From Verrucomicrobiia bacterium (GTDB lineage Bacteria; Verrucomicrobiota; Verrucomicrobiia; Verrucomicrobiales; DEV007), in the NCBI GenBank assembly GCA_020439995.1, contig JAGROY010000005.1, positions 1 through 40,463 of the forward strand: a stretch of 40,463 bases of DNA. Reading direction: 5' to 3'. Below, piece by piece: positions 8,972 through 19,000 of this stretch (its first letter is position 1; each line of letters begins with the position of its first letter). The notes below the pieces were generated by a model that saw only the letters and a program-made list of their open reading frames with translations, searched no databases and had not been told where the DNA came from. The position numbers and the translations under genes were made by a program.

Positions 8972-9697
8972 TCAATACTTGCGCCGGTCGATCAGCTTTG
9001 TCTTGCCGCTGATCTCCCAGTCCGGGTCGTTGACGTTTTGCCCTTCATTGCCTGCGCGATAGACGCGGCTGCGTGGATTTTTGCCGTCAGCCTTAGCCAT
9101 GCTGTGGGTGTTGCGGAAGGTGCAGTCGTAGACGTGCAGCACCAGAGGCTCGCTGCTGCGGCCATTCTGCCGGATCGAGGTCACGCCATTGGTAAACGTA
9201 CAGCCGCGCACCTCCAGCTCACCCGCATTGAGCTGAACGGCCTTGTCCTTGAAACGCGAAAAGGTGCAGCGGATGATGCGGTTGCGCTTCTTGCCCACCG
9301 CTTTGCGGCACTTGGCGCTGCGGGTGCTGACGGCGTCTTCGTAGACGTTCGGAAATTCGACGTTTTCAACGCGACTGTTGATTCCGCGGAACCAGACACC
9401 CTCGGCACTGCGGATGATGCGCCCATTTTTCAGTATAGCGTTGTTTTTCAAAATGAATAGCGGCTCGCCGTCCTCACGCTGCGAGTCCCGGTCGCGGCCA
9501 CTGTAGGTTTTGCCTTTCATATCGAAGACGGCATTGTCGACAATGATCGGCTTGCGCACCAGAACGGTATTCCTATCTCGCTCAGGAAGTGGAGGTTGCG
9601 TCTTTTTCTTTCCGGCAAGAACGGGCACCTGCCCGAAGAGCATCAGGAGTGCGCAGGCCAGAAGGGCGGGCATCAGAAATACTGGGGGATATCGCAT
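8972..9697 (-). CDS. Secreted right-handed beta-helix protein, pectate lyase family 3-like
   Basis: This 241-residue protein has a clear signal peptide (hydrophobic residues about 5-28, likely cleaved after VLA). The mature part consists of short repeating strands such as LFILKNNAILKNGRI, SRVENVEFPNVYEDAVS, NRIIRCTFSRFKDKAVQLN and LEVRGCTFTNG. This fits a right-handed beta-helix, and the order resembles PL3 pectate lyases, where a VWWEDV-EDA strand is followed by a KVFQHNG-like strand. PL3 enzymes cleave polygalacturonate by calcium-dependent beta-elimination. I cannot confirm the catalytic residues, so a non-enzymatic relative is possible. It is the first gene of the tyrS-comF group. Confidence 0.7.
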   Translation of the reverse strand: MRYPPVFLMPALLACALLMLFGQVPVLAGKKKTQPPLPERDRNTVLVRKPIIVDNAVFDMKGKTYSGRDRDSQREDGEPLFILKNNAILKNGRIIRSAEGVWFRGINSRVENVEFPNVYEDAVSTRSAKCRKAVGKKRNRIIRCTFSRFKDKAVQLNAGELEVRGCTFTNGVTSIRQNGRSSEPLVLHVYDCTFRNTHSMAKADGKNPRSRVYRAGNEGQNVNDPDWEISGKTKLIDRRKY

Positions 9698-9739
9698 ACA
9701 GCTATCCTACACCGAATCTTTTCGGAGCGGGAGACAGGA

Positions 9740-9768
9740 TTGATCACATCCCAACTTTGATTTATCAT
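9740..9768 (+). promoter_or_regulatory. Candidate sigma70-type promoter for the CPBP-like gene
   Basis: TTGATC at 9740-9745 and TATCAT at 9763-9768 are separated by exactly 17 bp. The -10 box matches the consensus at five of six positions and the -35 box at four. Transcription would start about 20 nt before the ATG at 9798, just upstream of an AAGG that abuts the start codon. The same 100-bp gap must also contain the divergent promoter of the beta-helix gene, which I could not place. Confidence 0.45.
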
Positions 9769-9797
9769 ATTGACTCGAATTGTGATACTATACAAGG

Positions 9798-10640
9798 ATG
9801 TCTCAAACTTCACGCCTTCGAACCTTCTGCAACGATCACGCCGTCAGCCTGTTCATCATGCTGACGCTGGGAACGCAGTATCTGTTCATCTGGATGCGCG
9901 CCGCCGAGGTGGTTCCGGCCAAGCTCTACATCCTCCGCTTTTTCCCGCCGCTGTTCTACGCCTTCGGGCTGGCCTGGCTGACCGATGGGTTCAAGGGCAT
10001 GCGAGATCTGCTCCAGCCCCTTTTCCGGTGGAAAGTGCATATAGGCTGGTGGGTGTTCGCCATTTTCTGGCTGACTGCGTTCGCCATCCTCCTTCTCGTC
10101 GTGCAGAACCTCGTGCTCGGGAAAGGCTTTATCGCCATTCCTCTCGACTTCACCGACGTCAGCCGGTTTCAGGTCATCAAGCTGATCTTCATGGTATCGA
10201 TCATCGAAGAGATCGCCTGGATTGGCTTTGCGACTAAACGACTCTGCAAAGACATGACGCCGTTCTGCGCCAGTCTGGTCGTCGGTGCCTTCTGGTGCTG
10301 CTGGTGGATGCCAGTCATCGTCTACGGCGATGGCGTGATTCCCGGTCTGCCGATTCCGATTCTCTTTGTCCACTACCTTGGGATCGCGGCGACGTGCATG
10401 TGGGTCTATCACTTCACCAAAAGCGCGCTGGTCGTCGCGGTGATGCAGATGTTCACCAATGTCGTATCGCTCGTCGTCCCGATCCTCCCCCATCACGGCG
10501 GCATGACCATTTACATCGTCTATGTCATCGCCAAGTGCGTCATCGCCATCGCTCTGTTCAAGGCATTTGGCCCGAAGCCGCTTTTCCGAAAACTGTCAGA
10601 ATCGGAGCCAGCAACGAATGCCATCCCCGCAAGTTCTTGA
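9798..10640 (+). CDS. CPBP (CAAX/bacteriocin-processing) family membrane protein, probably catalytically degenerate
   Basis: This 280-residue protein has about seven or eight hydrophobic segments. Three stretches line up with CPBP intramembrane metalloprotease motifs. EEIAWIGF (near residue 136) matches the usual EExGWRGF but has Ile for Arg. FWCCWWMP (near 165) matches the usual xxxWHLP but has Trp for the metal-ligand His. AVVMQMFTN-like residues (near 215) match the final HxxxN motif with the His missing and the Asn kept. Family enzymes use the Glu pair and the two His, so this copy is probably not a protease. It may have a structural or regulatory role. A 72-residue membrane protein follows 28 bp downstream. 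Confidence 0.7.
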   Translation: MSQTSRLRTFCNDHAVSLFIMLTLGTQYLFIWMRAAEVVPAKLYILRFFPPLFYAFGLAWLTDGFKGMRDLLQPLFRWKVHIGWWVFAIFWLTAFAILLLVVQNLVLGKGFIAIPLDFTDVSRFQVIKLIFMVSIIEEIAWIGFATKRLCKDMTPFCASLVVGAFWCCWWMPVIVYGDGVIPGLPIPILFVHYLGIAATCMWVYHFTKSALVVAVMQMFTNVVSLVVPILPHHGGMTIYIVYVIAKCVIAIALFKAFGPKPLFRKLSESEPATNAIPASS

Positions 10641-10668
10641 AGTCTACCGCCCTCCTACTTCCACTCCT

Positions 10669-10887
10669 ATGAAAGCATTCGCGCTTGTCGGCTCTCTCAT
10701 CGCCATGATCATCGCCGTCATCCATATGACAAAATCCGTCGAAAGCGTGACGCCCGAGCCGGCCACGGATGAATCCATCGCCAACCTCCCGGCCTTGGCC
10801 ACAGATGCTGCCGCCGATGTAAATGCCAATGTTCAGGCGCTCGAGGAAGCAATGCGCGAGGCGAACCGACAGATAGTCCCCAAGTAA
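10669..10887 (+). CDS. Small single-pass membrane protein
   Basis: This 72-residue protein starts MKAFALVGSLIAMIIAVIH, giving one hydrophobic segment, either a signal anchor or a signal peptide. An acidic, Ala-rich region follows (TPEPATDESIANLPALATDAAADV), then a short predicted amphipathic helix (VQALEEAMREANRQI). No family is recognised. The ATG at 10669 was chosen because the coding pattern and hydrophobic segment begin there; the frame opens further upstream only through sequence overlapping the CPBP-like gene. Its position 28 bp after that gene suggests co-transcription. Confidence 0.55.
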   Translation: MKAFALVGSLIAMIIAVIHMTKSVESVTPEPATDESIANLPALATDAAADVNANVQALEEAMREANRQIVPK

Positions 10888-10944
10888 CCCGCAGAGTGAA
10901 GCCGCGAAGGGTAAAATAACAGTGGGAATTCCCTTGCTCTTTTA

Positions 10945-10976
10945 TAGTGTCTATATTACACTAACAAAAGAAAGGA
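10945..10976 (+). promoter_or_regulatory. Inverted repeat and ribosome binding site ahead of the SPFH gene
   Basis: TAGTGT (10945-10950) and ACACTA (10958-10963) form a perfect 6-bp inverted repeat around CTATATT. TATAGT-like or TATATT sequences inside it could be a -10 box, so the repeat could be an operator overlapping a promoter. I find no good -35 box. AAAGGA at 10971-10976, about 10 nt before the ATG at 10987, is a good ribosome binding site and supports that start. Confidence 0.35.
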
Positions 10977-10986
10977 AATTACTACC

Positions 10987-11949
10987 ATGTTTGGAGTCCG
11001 CTATATCAAGTTCGATCCCACCCAGTACGTCATTCAATACAAGGCGGGAAAAGTGGTCCGGGAGGGTGCCGGACTTTCGTTCTTCTACTTTGCACCATCG
11101 GTCTCGCTGGTAGCATTGCCTCTTCAAACCAGCGATGCGCCATTCATGTTCGAGGAGACGACTTCGGACTTTCAGGAGATCACGATTCAGGGACAAGTCA
11201 CCTATCGCATAAAAGAACCTCAAAAGACGGCAGCTTTGATCAACCACACGCTCGACAGCACTGGTCAGGCCTACGCGACGCAGGATCCAGAGAAGCTGCA
11301 GCTGCGGATCATGAATGCCGTGCAGGTGCTCACCCACAGTCGGGTGGAGAAAATGCCGCTGCGCAAGACCCTAGCCGCCAGTGCAGAGCTTGGGGAGTCG
11401 ATCATCGCGGAGCTGGCCGGGCTGCCGGAGATCGTTTCGCTGGGTGTGGAAGTGCTGGGCATCTCGATCCTTGCCATCAAGCCAAACCCCGAGACTGCCC
11501 GGGCCCTGGAAGCGGAAGCCCGCGAGCAACTGCTCAAAGAGGCGGACGATGCCATCTACATTCGCAGGAATGCCTCGGTCGAACACGAGCGCTCGATCAA
11601 AGAAAACGAACTGCGCACTGAGAAAGCGATCCAGGAGAAGCGCAACGAACTCGAAGCCGAACAGACCGCCCACGAAATTGCCATTGAGAACAAGCGCAAG
11701 GAACTCGTCGTCCAGGCAGCCGAGAACAGCCGCACGGAATCGGAGGCCAAGGCCTTTGCCGTGGAGGCGCTGGTAAAGGCCATGCAGGCTGCGGATCCCG
11801 CCGTCGTGCAGGCAATGGTAGCCGGCGGCATCAAGCCCGATCGACTCATCGCCAATGCATTCAGCGAACTCGCGAAAAACTCGGAGAAGATCGGCAACTT
11901 GAACATTTCGCCGGATCTTCTGAGCGAGCTGATCCAGGATCGCAATTAA
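10987..11949 (+). CDS. SPFH / band-7 domain protein
   Basis: This 320-residue protein has an SPFH (stomatin/prohibitin/flotillin/HflK) domain at about residues 10-180. The domain includes the TIQGQVTYRIKEP strand and the RIMNAVQVLTH helix that are usual in the family. A long charged helix (about 175-250, Glu/Lys/Arg/Ala rich) follows, typical of the coiled coil by which these proteins oligomerise into membrane-associated rings. A C-terminal helical part (260-320) completes it. Unlike most stomatins it has no N-terminal membrane helix, so it may attach peripherally or through a partner. The stop is 23 bp before the NAD-kinase-like gene, which suggests a functional pair. Confidence 0.85.
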   Translation: MFGVRYIKFDPTQYVIQYKAGKVVREGAGLSFFYFAPSVSLVALPLQTSDAPFMFEETTSDFQEITIQGQVTYRIKEPQKTAALINHTLDSTGQAYATQDPEKLQLRIMNAVQVLTHSRVEKMPLRKTLAASAELGESIIAELAGLPEIVSLGVEVLGISILAIKPNPETARALEAEAREQLLKEADDAIYIRRNASVEHERSIKENELRTEKAIQEKRNELEAEQTAHEIAIENKRKELVVQAAENSRTESEAKAFAVEALVKAMQAADPAVVQAMVAGGIKPDRLIANAFSELAKNSEKIGNLNISPDLLSELIQDRN

Positions 11950-11972
11950 GCGAAAGCGCACCGGATGGCACC

Positions 11973-12929
11973 ATGTTTAAACGCAAGACCGAGCAGAAAA
12001 TTATCCTCGTCGCCCGCGAGACGCGCATCCAGAAACTGAAGCGACGCTTCAATACCACGGAGCAGGCAAAGTTCTTTGTCGAGCGGCGCGGGGGCAACTT
12101 CTCGGATTACCAGCAGGAGGATGATCGCTACCGGAGCACCGTCCGCGAGGCCGAAACTTTCCTCCAGAAATGGGGAAATGTGCAGGTGATCGATCGCACC
12201 TTCCTGCCCAACTTCGTCTTCGGACCAAACGACACAGTGGTTGCCGTGGGCCAAGACGGGCTTGTGGCCAACACGCTCAAGTATCTTCTCGAAGGCCAGC
12301 CGCTCATCGGCGTGAATCCGGATCCAGCCAGGTGGGACGGGGTGCTGTTGCCATTCCAGGTGGACGATCTCAAAAACATTGTGCCCGATGTGCTCGCAAA
12401 GAAGCATCGCCAGCAATCCGTCACCATGGCCCACGCCACTCTTAATGACGGCCAGGATCTCCTGGCAGTAAACGATTTTTTCATCGGCCAGCGCACCCAC
12501 CAGTCCGCACGCTACGTCATTGAATTCGCAGGCCGGGAGGAATCCCACTCGTCCAGCGGAGTCATTGTCTCGACTCCACTCGGCTCCAGCGGCTGGATGA
12601 AAAGTTTGCTCCACGGTGCCACCAGCATCGCCAATCAGCTCAACGCGGAACACGCAGCTTCACTCGCCGTACCGGACCATCTGCAGTCAGTCCCCTGGTC
12701 CGCCCGACGACTCTACTTCACCGTGCGCGAGCCATTTCCCAGCCGTTCATCCCAGGCTGATCTGGTGTTCGGAGAAATCAGCGAGGATCACCCTCTGACA
12801 ATCCGATCCCTGATGCCGGAGAATGGCGTTATCTTCAGCGACGGTATCGAACAGGATTTCATCGAATTCAACTCCGGCGCAGTCGCGACCATTTCACTCG
12901 CGAACGTGAGCGGAAATCTGGTGGTGTGA
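11973..12929 (+). CDS. NAD kinase family protein (divergent)
   Basis: This 318-residue protein matches the NAD+ kinase fold order. A diphosphate-loop segment VVAVGQDGLVANTL (near residue 90) corresponds to the GGDGT motif but reads GQDG. NDFFIGQR (near 168) corresponds to the NE/D motif. SGVIVSTPLGSSGW (near 193) corresponds to DGLxVxTPTGSTAY. The canonical enzymes phosphorylate NAD+ to NADP+ with ATP. The changed first glycine and the unusual 85-residue basic N-terminal extension mean the substrate is uncertain; related folds also phosphorylate lipids. It follows the SPFH gene by 23 bp and is presumably co-expressed with it. Confidence 0.8.
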   Translation: MFKRKTEQKIILVARETRIQKLKRRFNTTEQAKFFVERRGGNFSDYQQEDDRYRSTVREAETFLQKWGNVQVIDRTFLPNFVFGPNDTVVAVGQDGLVANTLKYLLEGQPLIGVNPDPARWDGVLLPFQVDDLKNIVPDVLAKKHRQQSVTMAHATLNDGQDLLAVNDFFIGQRTHQSARYVIEFAGREESHSSSGVIVSTPLGSSGWMKSLLHGATSIANQLNAEHAASLAVPDHLQSVPWSARRLYFTVREPFPSRSSQADLVFGEISEDHPLTIRSLMPENGVIFSDGIEQDFIEFNSGAVATISLANVSGNLVV

Positions 12930-12932
12930 CGG

Positions 12933-12964
12933 TTGGTCGCCAAAACCGGCCCAGGGGCGACCAA
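12933..12964. terminator. Hairpin between convergent genes
   Basis: TTGGTCGCC (12933-12941) and GGCGACCAA (12956-12964) form a perfect 9-bp inverted repeat around a 14-nt loop. The repeat lies between the NAD-kinase-like stop at 12929 and the stop of the convergent giant gene at 13004, the expected place for a bidirectional terminator. There is no strong T-run on either side, so it may need Rho or may be only partly effective. Confidence 0.45.
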
Positions 12965-13003
12965 AAGTCACCCCTACTACTACAGCTCTTGTTTCGCAGG
13001 GAA

Positions 13004-16000
13004 TCACTCCTGGCTGACCCGCAGTCTCATGTATTTCACCAGGCCATTTCCAACGGTAAGCGGAGAGCCGACTGAGATGGTGGTGGTGCCGTTACCGTTG
13101 TCGCTGGTGGCCAAGTCGGTGAGCGAGCCATCGCTGTTCCAGTTTTGCAGATCGGTGGAGGTCTCGACAGCGAATCTTACTCCAAGTGCATCCGTGCGAC
13201 GCACGTAGGTGAAGGCAAGGAAGTCCGTGCCCGCTGCTGACGACGTTGCCACCGAGATGAGGCTGCCGGGATGCACACCGAGGATATCTGCTCCCAGCGC
13301 GAATGCCAGGAACCCGGGATCAGGCCCCGAGTCTTCAGCTCCAGGCGAGCCATTGGTCGAGCTGCTCGCACGCCAGTTGCCAGCGTTGGCATGATCCGGC
13401 GCAGACTGTGGATTGATCAGCACCAGCGACGGCCCGTCACCGTCGGCCTCTGCGGGCCACGGAGCGGAATCGCCGTATTCAAAGGAATGAATCGTCGCCC
13501 CAGCCGCATCCACCAGAGTGATGGTCTCACCGCTGTTCTTGAGATTTCCGCCGGACCATTCGCCCAGGATATTGCTGTCAAGGCCATTGCCGTAGCGCTC
13601 GCGGAAGGCTGCCGCATTGCTGACGAGCAGACCGTATGCGCCAGGTGCCAGAGTGGTTTGGCCGAGCGTAAGTTCGCCAAAGGGTTCCCCATCGAGAAAA
13701 CGGATGCCTGTCAGGTCGAGCGGCTGGGCACCGACATTTTGAAGCTCCATGAACTCGTAGGTCTCGCCTCCGATTGGATTGTACATCAGCTCTGACACTT
13801 GCAGAACTTGCGCCAGTGGGGATCGGTCACCGGCCGATGGATCAACCAGCATCACGTAATCGAAGCTGGCCTGGACAGACCTCGGATATCCAGTGGCAAC
13901 AAACGTTCCTCCTTCACCGATAGTGGTTCCTGCTGCAAGGTCAGCTTGATACAGTTCTGACCATTCGTCATCCTGATTCCAGTCAAAGATCAGCTTGCCG
14001 CCCTCACGTCTGATGCGGATCTCCGCGACGTTAGAGACAATGTAAGGGATCGATGCCAGGCTGCCGGTGGTTCCACTGGTATTCACGCGGAACACACCCA
14101 CCTTGTCGCCATTTTCCAACCCGATACCATAACGCACCGGGAGTCCGTTCTCGCTGATTTCCACCAGCAGCCCAGCCTGAAAATCGCCGAACTGCAGCGT
14201 CTCAAGCTCAACTTTGGTCTGCAATATCCAGTCGCCTGCCGACGGCAGCGGGCGATGAATCCACGGATGGATGGTTCCATCGAGACTTGTGTTGTTGCCT
14301 CCGGAAAGTTCGCGGGCCGCGATGTGCATGTTGATCCCGAACACCAGATCGGAACTGGAGGCGCTTTCATTGTGCAGATCAACAGCAAGGATATTCGTGC
14401 CCCTGACCAATGCACTGGAACCGTCGGCAATGATGGCCGCCTCTTCCACTTCTCCTTCGGTCGACACTTTGTCTGCTACGGTCGTGGCATCGATAGTTCC
14501 CGCTGGCAAGCGCGTGCGTCCAAGTTCCTTTCCGTTGAGGAAAAAGCGCGCTCCATCGTCTAGAATATGGTCGATGGTAATTTCCGACCCGAGTGGTTCT
14601 TTGTCGAATTCGAACGCCGTCCGGAGGTAGTAGGTGATGTTCCCCCTGGTGAAGTCCGGTTCGGTGGTTTGCAGTCCGGGATCCGGGAGAGTGCGGGATT
14701 CAAAGCCGAGCAGGCCTGCTCCCGATTTCCACGCACTGTCGTCGAAGGCGGCGGTGGCGAAGTCTGTTCCCAGATCGGCCCCTGAGTCGTCAAACTTCCA
14801 GGTCTGGCCGAGCGTCATGTATGTTTCCGGAGCTGGGAGCGGCGCCTGCGGAAGTCCGAGCGGCTTCGCCGAATCGTCCAATACCTGCATGGTCAATCGT
14901 CCCGGCCTGAAATCGAGCGTGTAGTAGCTGTCCGGCGAGAAGTTATCACGGAGTTCGATGTCATCAAAGCCCCAGTAGCGTGCGAGCAGAGGATCATTGA
15001 AGGACGCGAATCCATCCCGCCCATACACGGCAGCTTCCACCGTTTTGCTGGCGCTGTTGCCATCGGGATCGGTGGCGGTGACGGTAAACTGGTAGAGACC
15101 GGGCACTGAGAACTTTGCACTGGCACTGCCAGAAGCCTCGGGCGTGAACTCTAGAAGGTTCTGCGGAGCTACCCAAGCAAATGCAAGCCCGCCGCCCTCT
15201 GGATCAAAGCTGGAGCCAGCATCCAGTACCAAGGTGTCACTGATACCGACATTGAGCGAACCGGGATTGGATTTCACGGCAACGACAGGAGCCGCGTTCG
15301 TTGGCTTGGTGACGGTGAACTCTTTCTCTTCAAGGACTTCGCCCTGATGGGTCAGACCTTCGACCTTGATGACGTTCGAGCCCGATTTCAGTGAGATGCC
15401 TGTAAGCTTCCAGTCTGTGAGCCCATCCCAAGTGAGCACAGCTTCCGGGTGATCGACGACGCGCAGCGTGTAGATGCGCGACGGGCTCTTGCCTTCGAGG
15501 GTAAGAGTGTCATCGGTCGTTTCCGCCGTATTCGTTGTGATCGCAAAATCTTCTGTATAGGGGCCTCTGATGAAGTTCTCGACCACGCGCTCCTGGGTGC
15601 GGAAGTAGCTCTCATATTTGCTGATAGTGATATTGACACCCGAGCCTTCCGTCGCGGCTTCTTCGGCCGCCATCCACGCTGCTGTGCGTGCTGAGTCTTT
15701 CGTGTGTTTCCTGATCAGCTCGTTCAGATAATAGTGCAGCGTCCGCTCAATGAATGGCTTCTCGAAATAGGTACGGATACCTTTGAGGTTGCCGATGATC
15801 GGTTGGCCGCCCTCGAACACGCGGTCCCCGTCCCAGTGAATCAACATCCAGCGCCCATCGTCTTTAGGGCGGTAAAAATAGGCATTCTTTCCCCGGCCCA
15901 CAGTGATGGTGTCCCAGTCGGAATCGTAGCCACGGACGGCGGCATTGATGCAGAGCATGTCCCGGTTGGCCATGCGGTTGATCGTGGCCTCATCGAATTT

Positions 16001-19000
16001 GTTCTCTTCAAGAGTGCGCACGAACTCGATGAAGTTGGTATAGTCGTAGTCGGTTTCGCGCGTGCGCATGATCCACTCGCTGTGATAGCGTACGGGATTG
16101 TCACTGTCTTTGTAACCCCAGTCGGCGTTGCGACTTTGACGGGTATCGCCATTGTCATTGGTGAAAATCCACTCGTCATCGACACGCAGGAGTGTCCCAT
16201 CGGTGCCATCCTGGAAGTTTCGGTTGAGGAAGTCATTGGAAATGGGCTCCTGATTTTCACGCAACTTGAAGTTGTCCGTGTTGATTACTGAGTGGACGAA
16301 CTCGTTCTCGTTAACAGGATGCCCGAGCTGGTACAGGAAGTAGCGGCCGAGCCTGTCGTCATAGAATCGCGGAGTGCCGCTCCCTTCGCTGGTTCCAGAG
16401 GCATCAATAACGCTTCTGCGGCGGCCGCGGATCAACCGATCTGCGGGCAGCTTCCATTTGCCGTGAGCAAGAGCACTGCCAGCGTCCCGGGTGAACGGGC
16501 TGCCGCTCTTGCGAATCTCCGCGTTGTAGAAAACCATGCTCTCGTTGGCAATGAACGTGGCATTGAAGAAGTGGTTCGACATGCGTGGGAACTTGTAGTT
16601 GTAAGCTGCCCTGCCACCCTGCGCGGTGAGCGCATTGCGATCATATTCAGAAACGATGAAGCGCTCGCGCAGCAGGACATCCGGCATGGTGCGATCGTCC
16701 ACGACCCACATGGCAGGCCTCCCCGCTCCTAGCTTTGGCAGCATGGTGGTTCCGCCGCCAGTAGCGGTTGCCTCGACGAAAAACTGAACGATTGCCCCGT
16801 CGTCCTGGTACTGAGTCAGCGAGGTGGAATACACTCCGTCGTTGGCAATCTCGTCGCCGCCAGTGCCGCTGTCGTTCATACTGGTGCGGAGCCATGCACC
16901 ATCTCCAGAGCGAGTGTCGAGCCTGTGCACGAGTTCAACCGATTGCAGACCGGAGGCCGATCCGACGTAGGCGGTAACCTTGACTGGATCCGTGGATTTC
17001 GGAACTGCCGGACTGTGCATCACGGCAGTGACAGTGGGAGCAACCGAGGGCAAAAGGCGGGAATTCGGCGCGCCGGGGGTTCCAAGATTGTTCGGGATGG
17101 GCAGGAGGAATGGGTGACCGAATCCGTGGTCGAGTGTCTGAACGATGAGCCTCGGCTTGCCGTTGACCCACCGAGCATCAAACGAAAGCGTGTAGCGGGT
17201 GCCGACGGTAAGTCGACCGGTGTCCACTTCAGCCCGGTTCGCTTTGTTATCGCCATGACCATCTGCGATGAGGTGCAGCTTCCCATTGTCCATGAAGCTC
17301 GCCCAATGGGTGCCCTGGCAAACCCAGCCGTCGGCACTTGACTCATCTGGCGACATCACGGCACTGTTCTCAACAAGGTTTTCCCCAGTGCCGTTTTCTT
17401 TGAGCGAGACGTTTTCCACGATGACGTGGGAGTCGCCGACCAGGTGCATGTGAAGCTCCTGGCCACTGGTCTGGGCTCCAAAATTCGATCGCACGAATTC
17501 TTCCGTGTATGTGAACGTCTGCATCGCGGCCTTCTGGCTTTCATCGCTGTCCGCCCATGCGGATGGACTGCTGTTGTCCATACCGGGATGCTTCAATTCC
17601 ATGCTGCTGCCGTCACCGTCGGCGAGTTCCGGCCAGTCGCCCGAAGGCATGTAGTCGACCTCGTCCGCCAGATTGCCCTGAGCATCTTCCAGGCGCACCA
17701 GTTCCCCGGACGTGCGCAACTTGCCACTGAAATTTCCGAGAATGGTTACGCCAGGATAGACGCCCTGCATCCAGTCCTTGTTGGCAGCCACGGCGAGGTA
17801 AGCACCAGGGGCCAGCGTCGTGCCGGATGAGAACGAGAAGTTGATCCCGTCAGTAAACTGCCAGCCACCAAGGTCGACCGCTTCGAATCCATTGTTGTAA
17901 AGCTCAACGAACTCGCTGTACGCTTGGTTCGACGGTGGATCATACATGATCTCGTTGATGACGATGGCGGTTTGCCGGGCGGGCGCGTTCTGGGCATCGC
18001 GTGTCGAAGCATCGTCGCGATACCACTCACTACCGCCCTCCGGGAATGCCTGAAAACTGGTCTCACCATGCAGGCGTTGAAACTTCCGGGCTCCGAGAAC
18101 AGTATCTGATGAGCTCAGGAGGTAAATGCTAACGGCATCATCGACGAGCGGAAACTGCACGTCCACACTGGCATAGCCATTGCCCGGAATCATTCCGGTA
18201 AGCGGCACCTTGTCGCCGAAACCACGTTCGCCTGATAAGAAAAGCCCTGCAAGATCAAGTGGGGTTGCATTGGCATTGCGAAGTTCAATCCAGTCGATTG
18301 CGCCCACCGCATTGATATGCACTTCGTTCAGGCTGAGCAGTTTTCCAATGTCGCCCGCGCCGATATTGGAACCATCCCTGGTGGGATCGCTGAAGAGATA
18401 CCAGTTGCTCCCTCCAGATGGCTTGCGCCCGGCGGAACTGCCATTCAGCGCCATATTGAGTTCAAGCGCGCTCAATACAGTCACCCCGTCAGGCGCAGTG
18501 AAAAAGAGTTTGGTGTTTGTGTCAGGGGTCAATCCAGACTCGGTAAAACCCACTGAATGCAATCCCTGTGCGGGGATGATGACATCACCAGCGATCTGAA
18601 ACTTCGTCAGATTTTGCACATCGTCACTCAGGTAGTGGTCACGAAGATTGATCTCTGAAGCCAGTGGATTGTAAAACTCCACGAATCCTTGGCCGGGGCC
18701 AGCAGGCAGAATCTCGTTCACCACTGCGCCCGGACTGGAAGCAGTAATCTTGACGGCGGCGGCGAATACCAAGTCAGAACTGCTGGTCGATTCATTGTGC
18801 ACTTCCACAGCGAACACGTTGCGTCCCGGCACCAGAAAACCGGAGCCATCGATCGAAATGACCCCCTCTTCGACACCCCCCTCTTCCGACACTTTGTCAG
18901 CGACGGTGTCATGGCCGATGTCTCCAGAGGGAAGTCGCACACGCCCAAGCTCCTTACCATTCAAAAAGAAACGGGCACCATCGTCGAGAATGGTATCCAC

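Noticed and set aside
7734..8975. Longer tyrS start at the TTG at 8975
   Set aside because: It adds 25 residues without tyrosyl-tRNA synthetase character and overlaps the upstream stop. The ATG at 8900 gives a normal family N-terminus.
8406..9062. 218-codon open frame on the plus strand
   Set aside because: It lies antisense to tyrS, whose HLGH, KMSKS and S4 motifs fix the coding strand.
9810..10496. 228-codon open frame on the minus strand
   Set aside because: It lies exactly antisense to the CPBP-like gene. Its product is very rich in Asp, Glu, Arg and His without any domain, which is typical of an antisense shadow frame.
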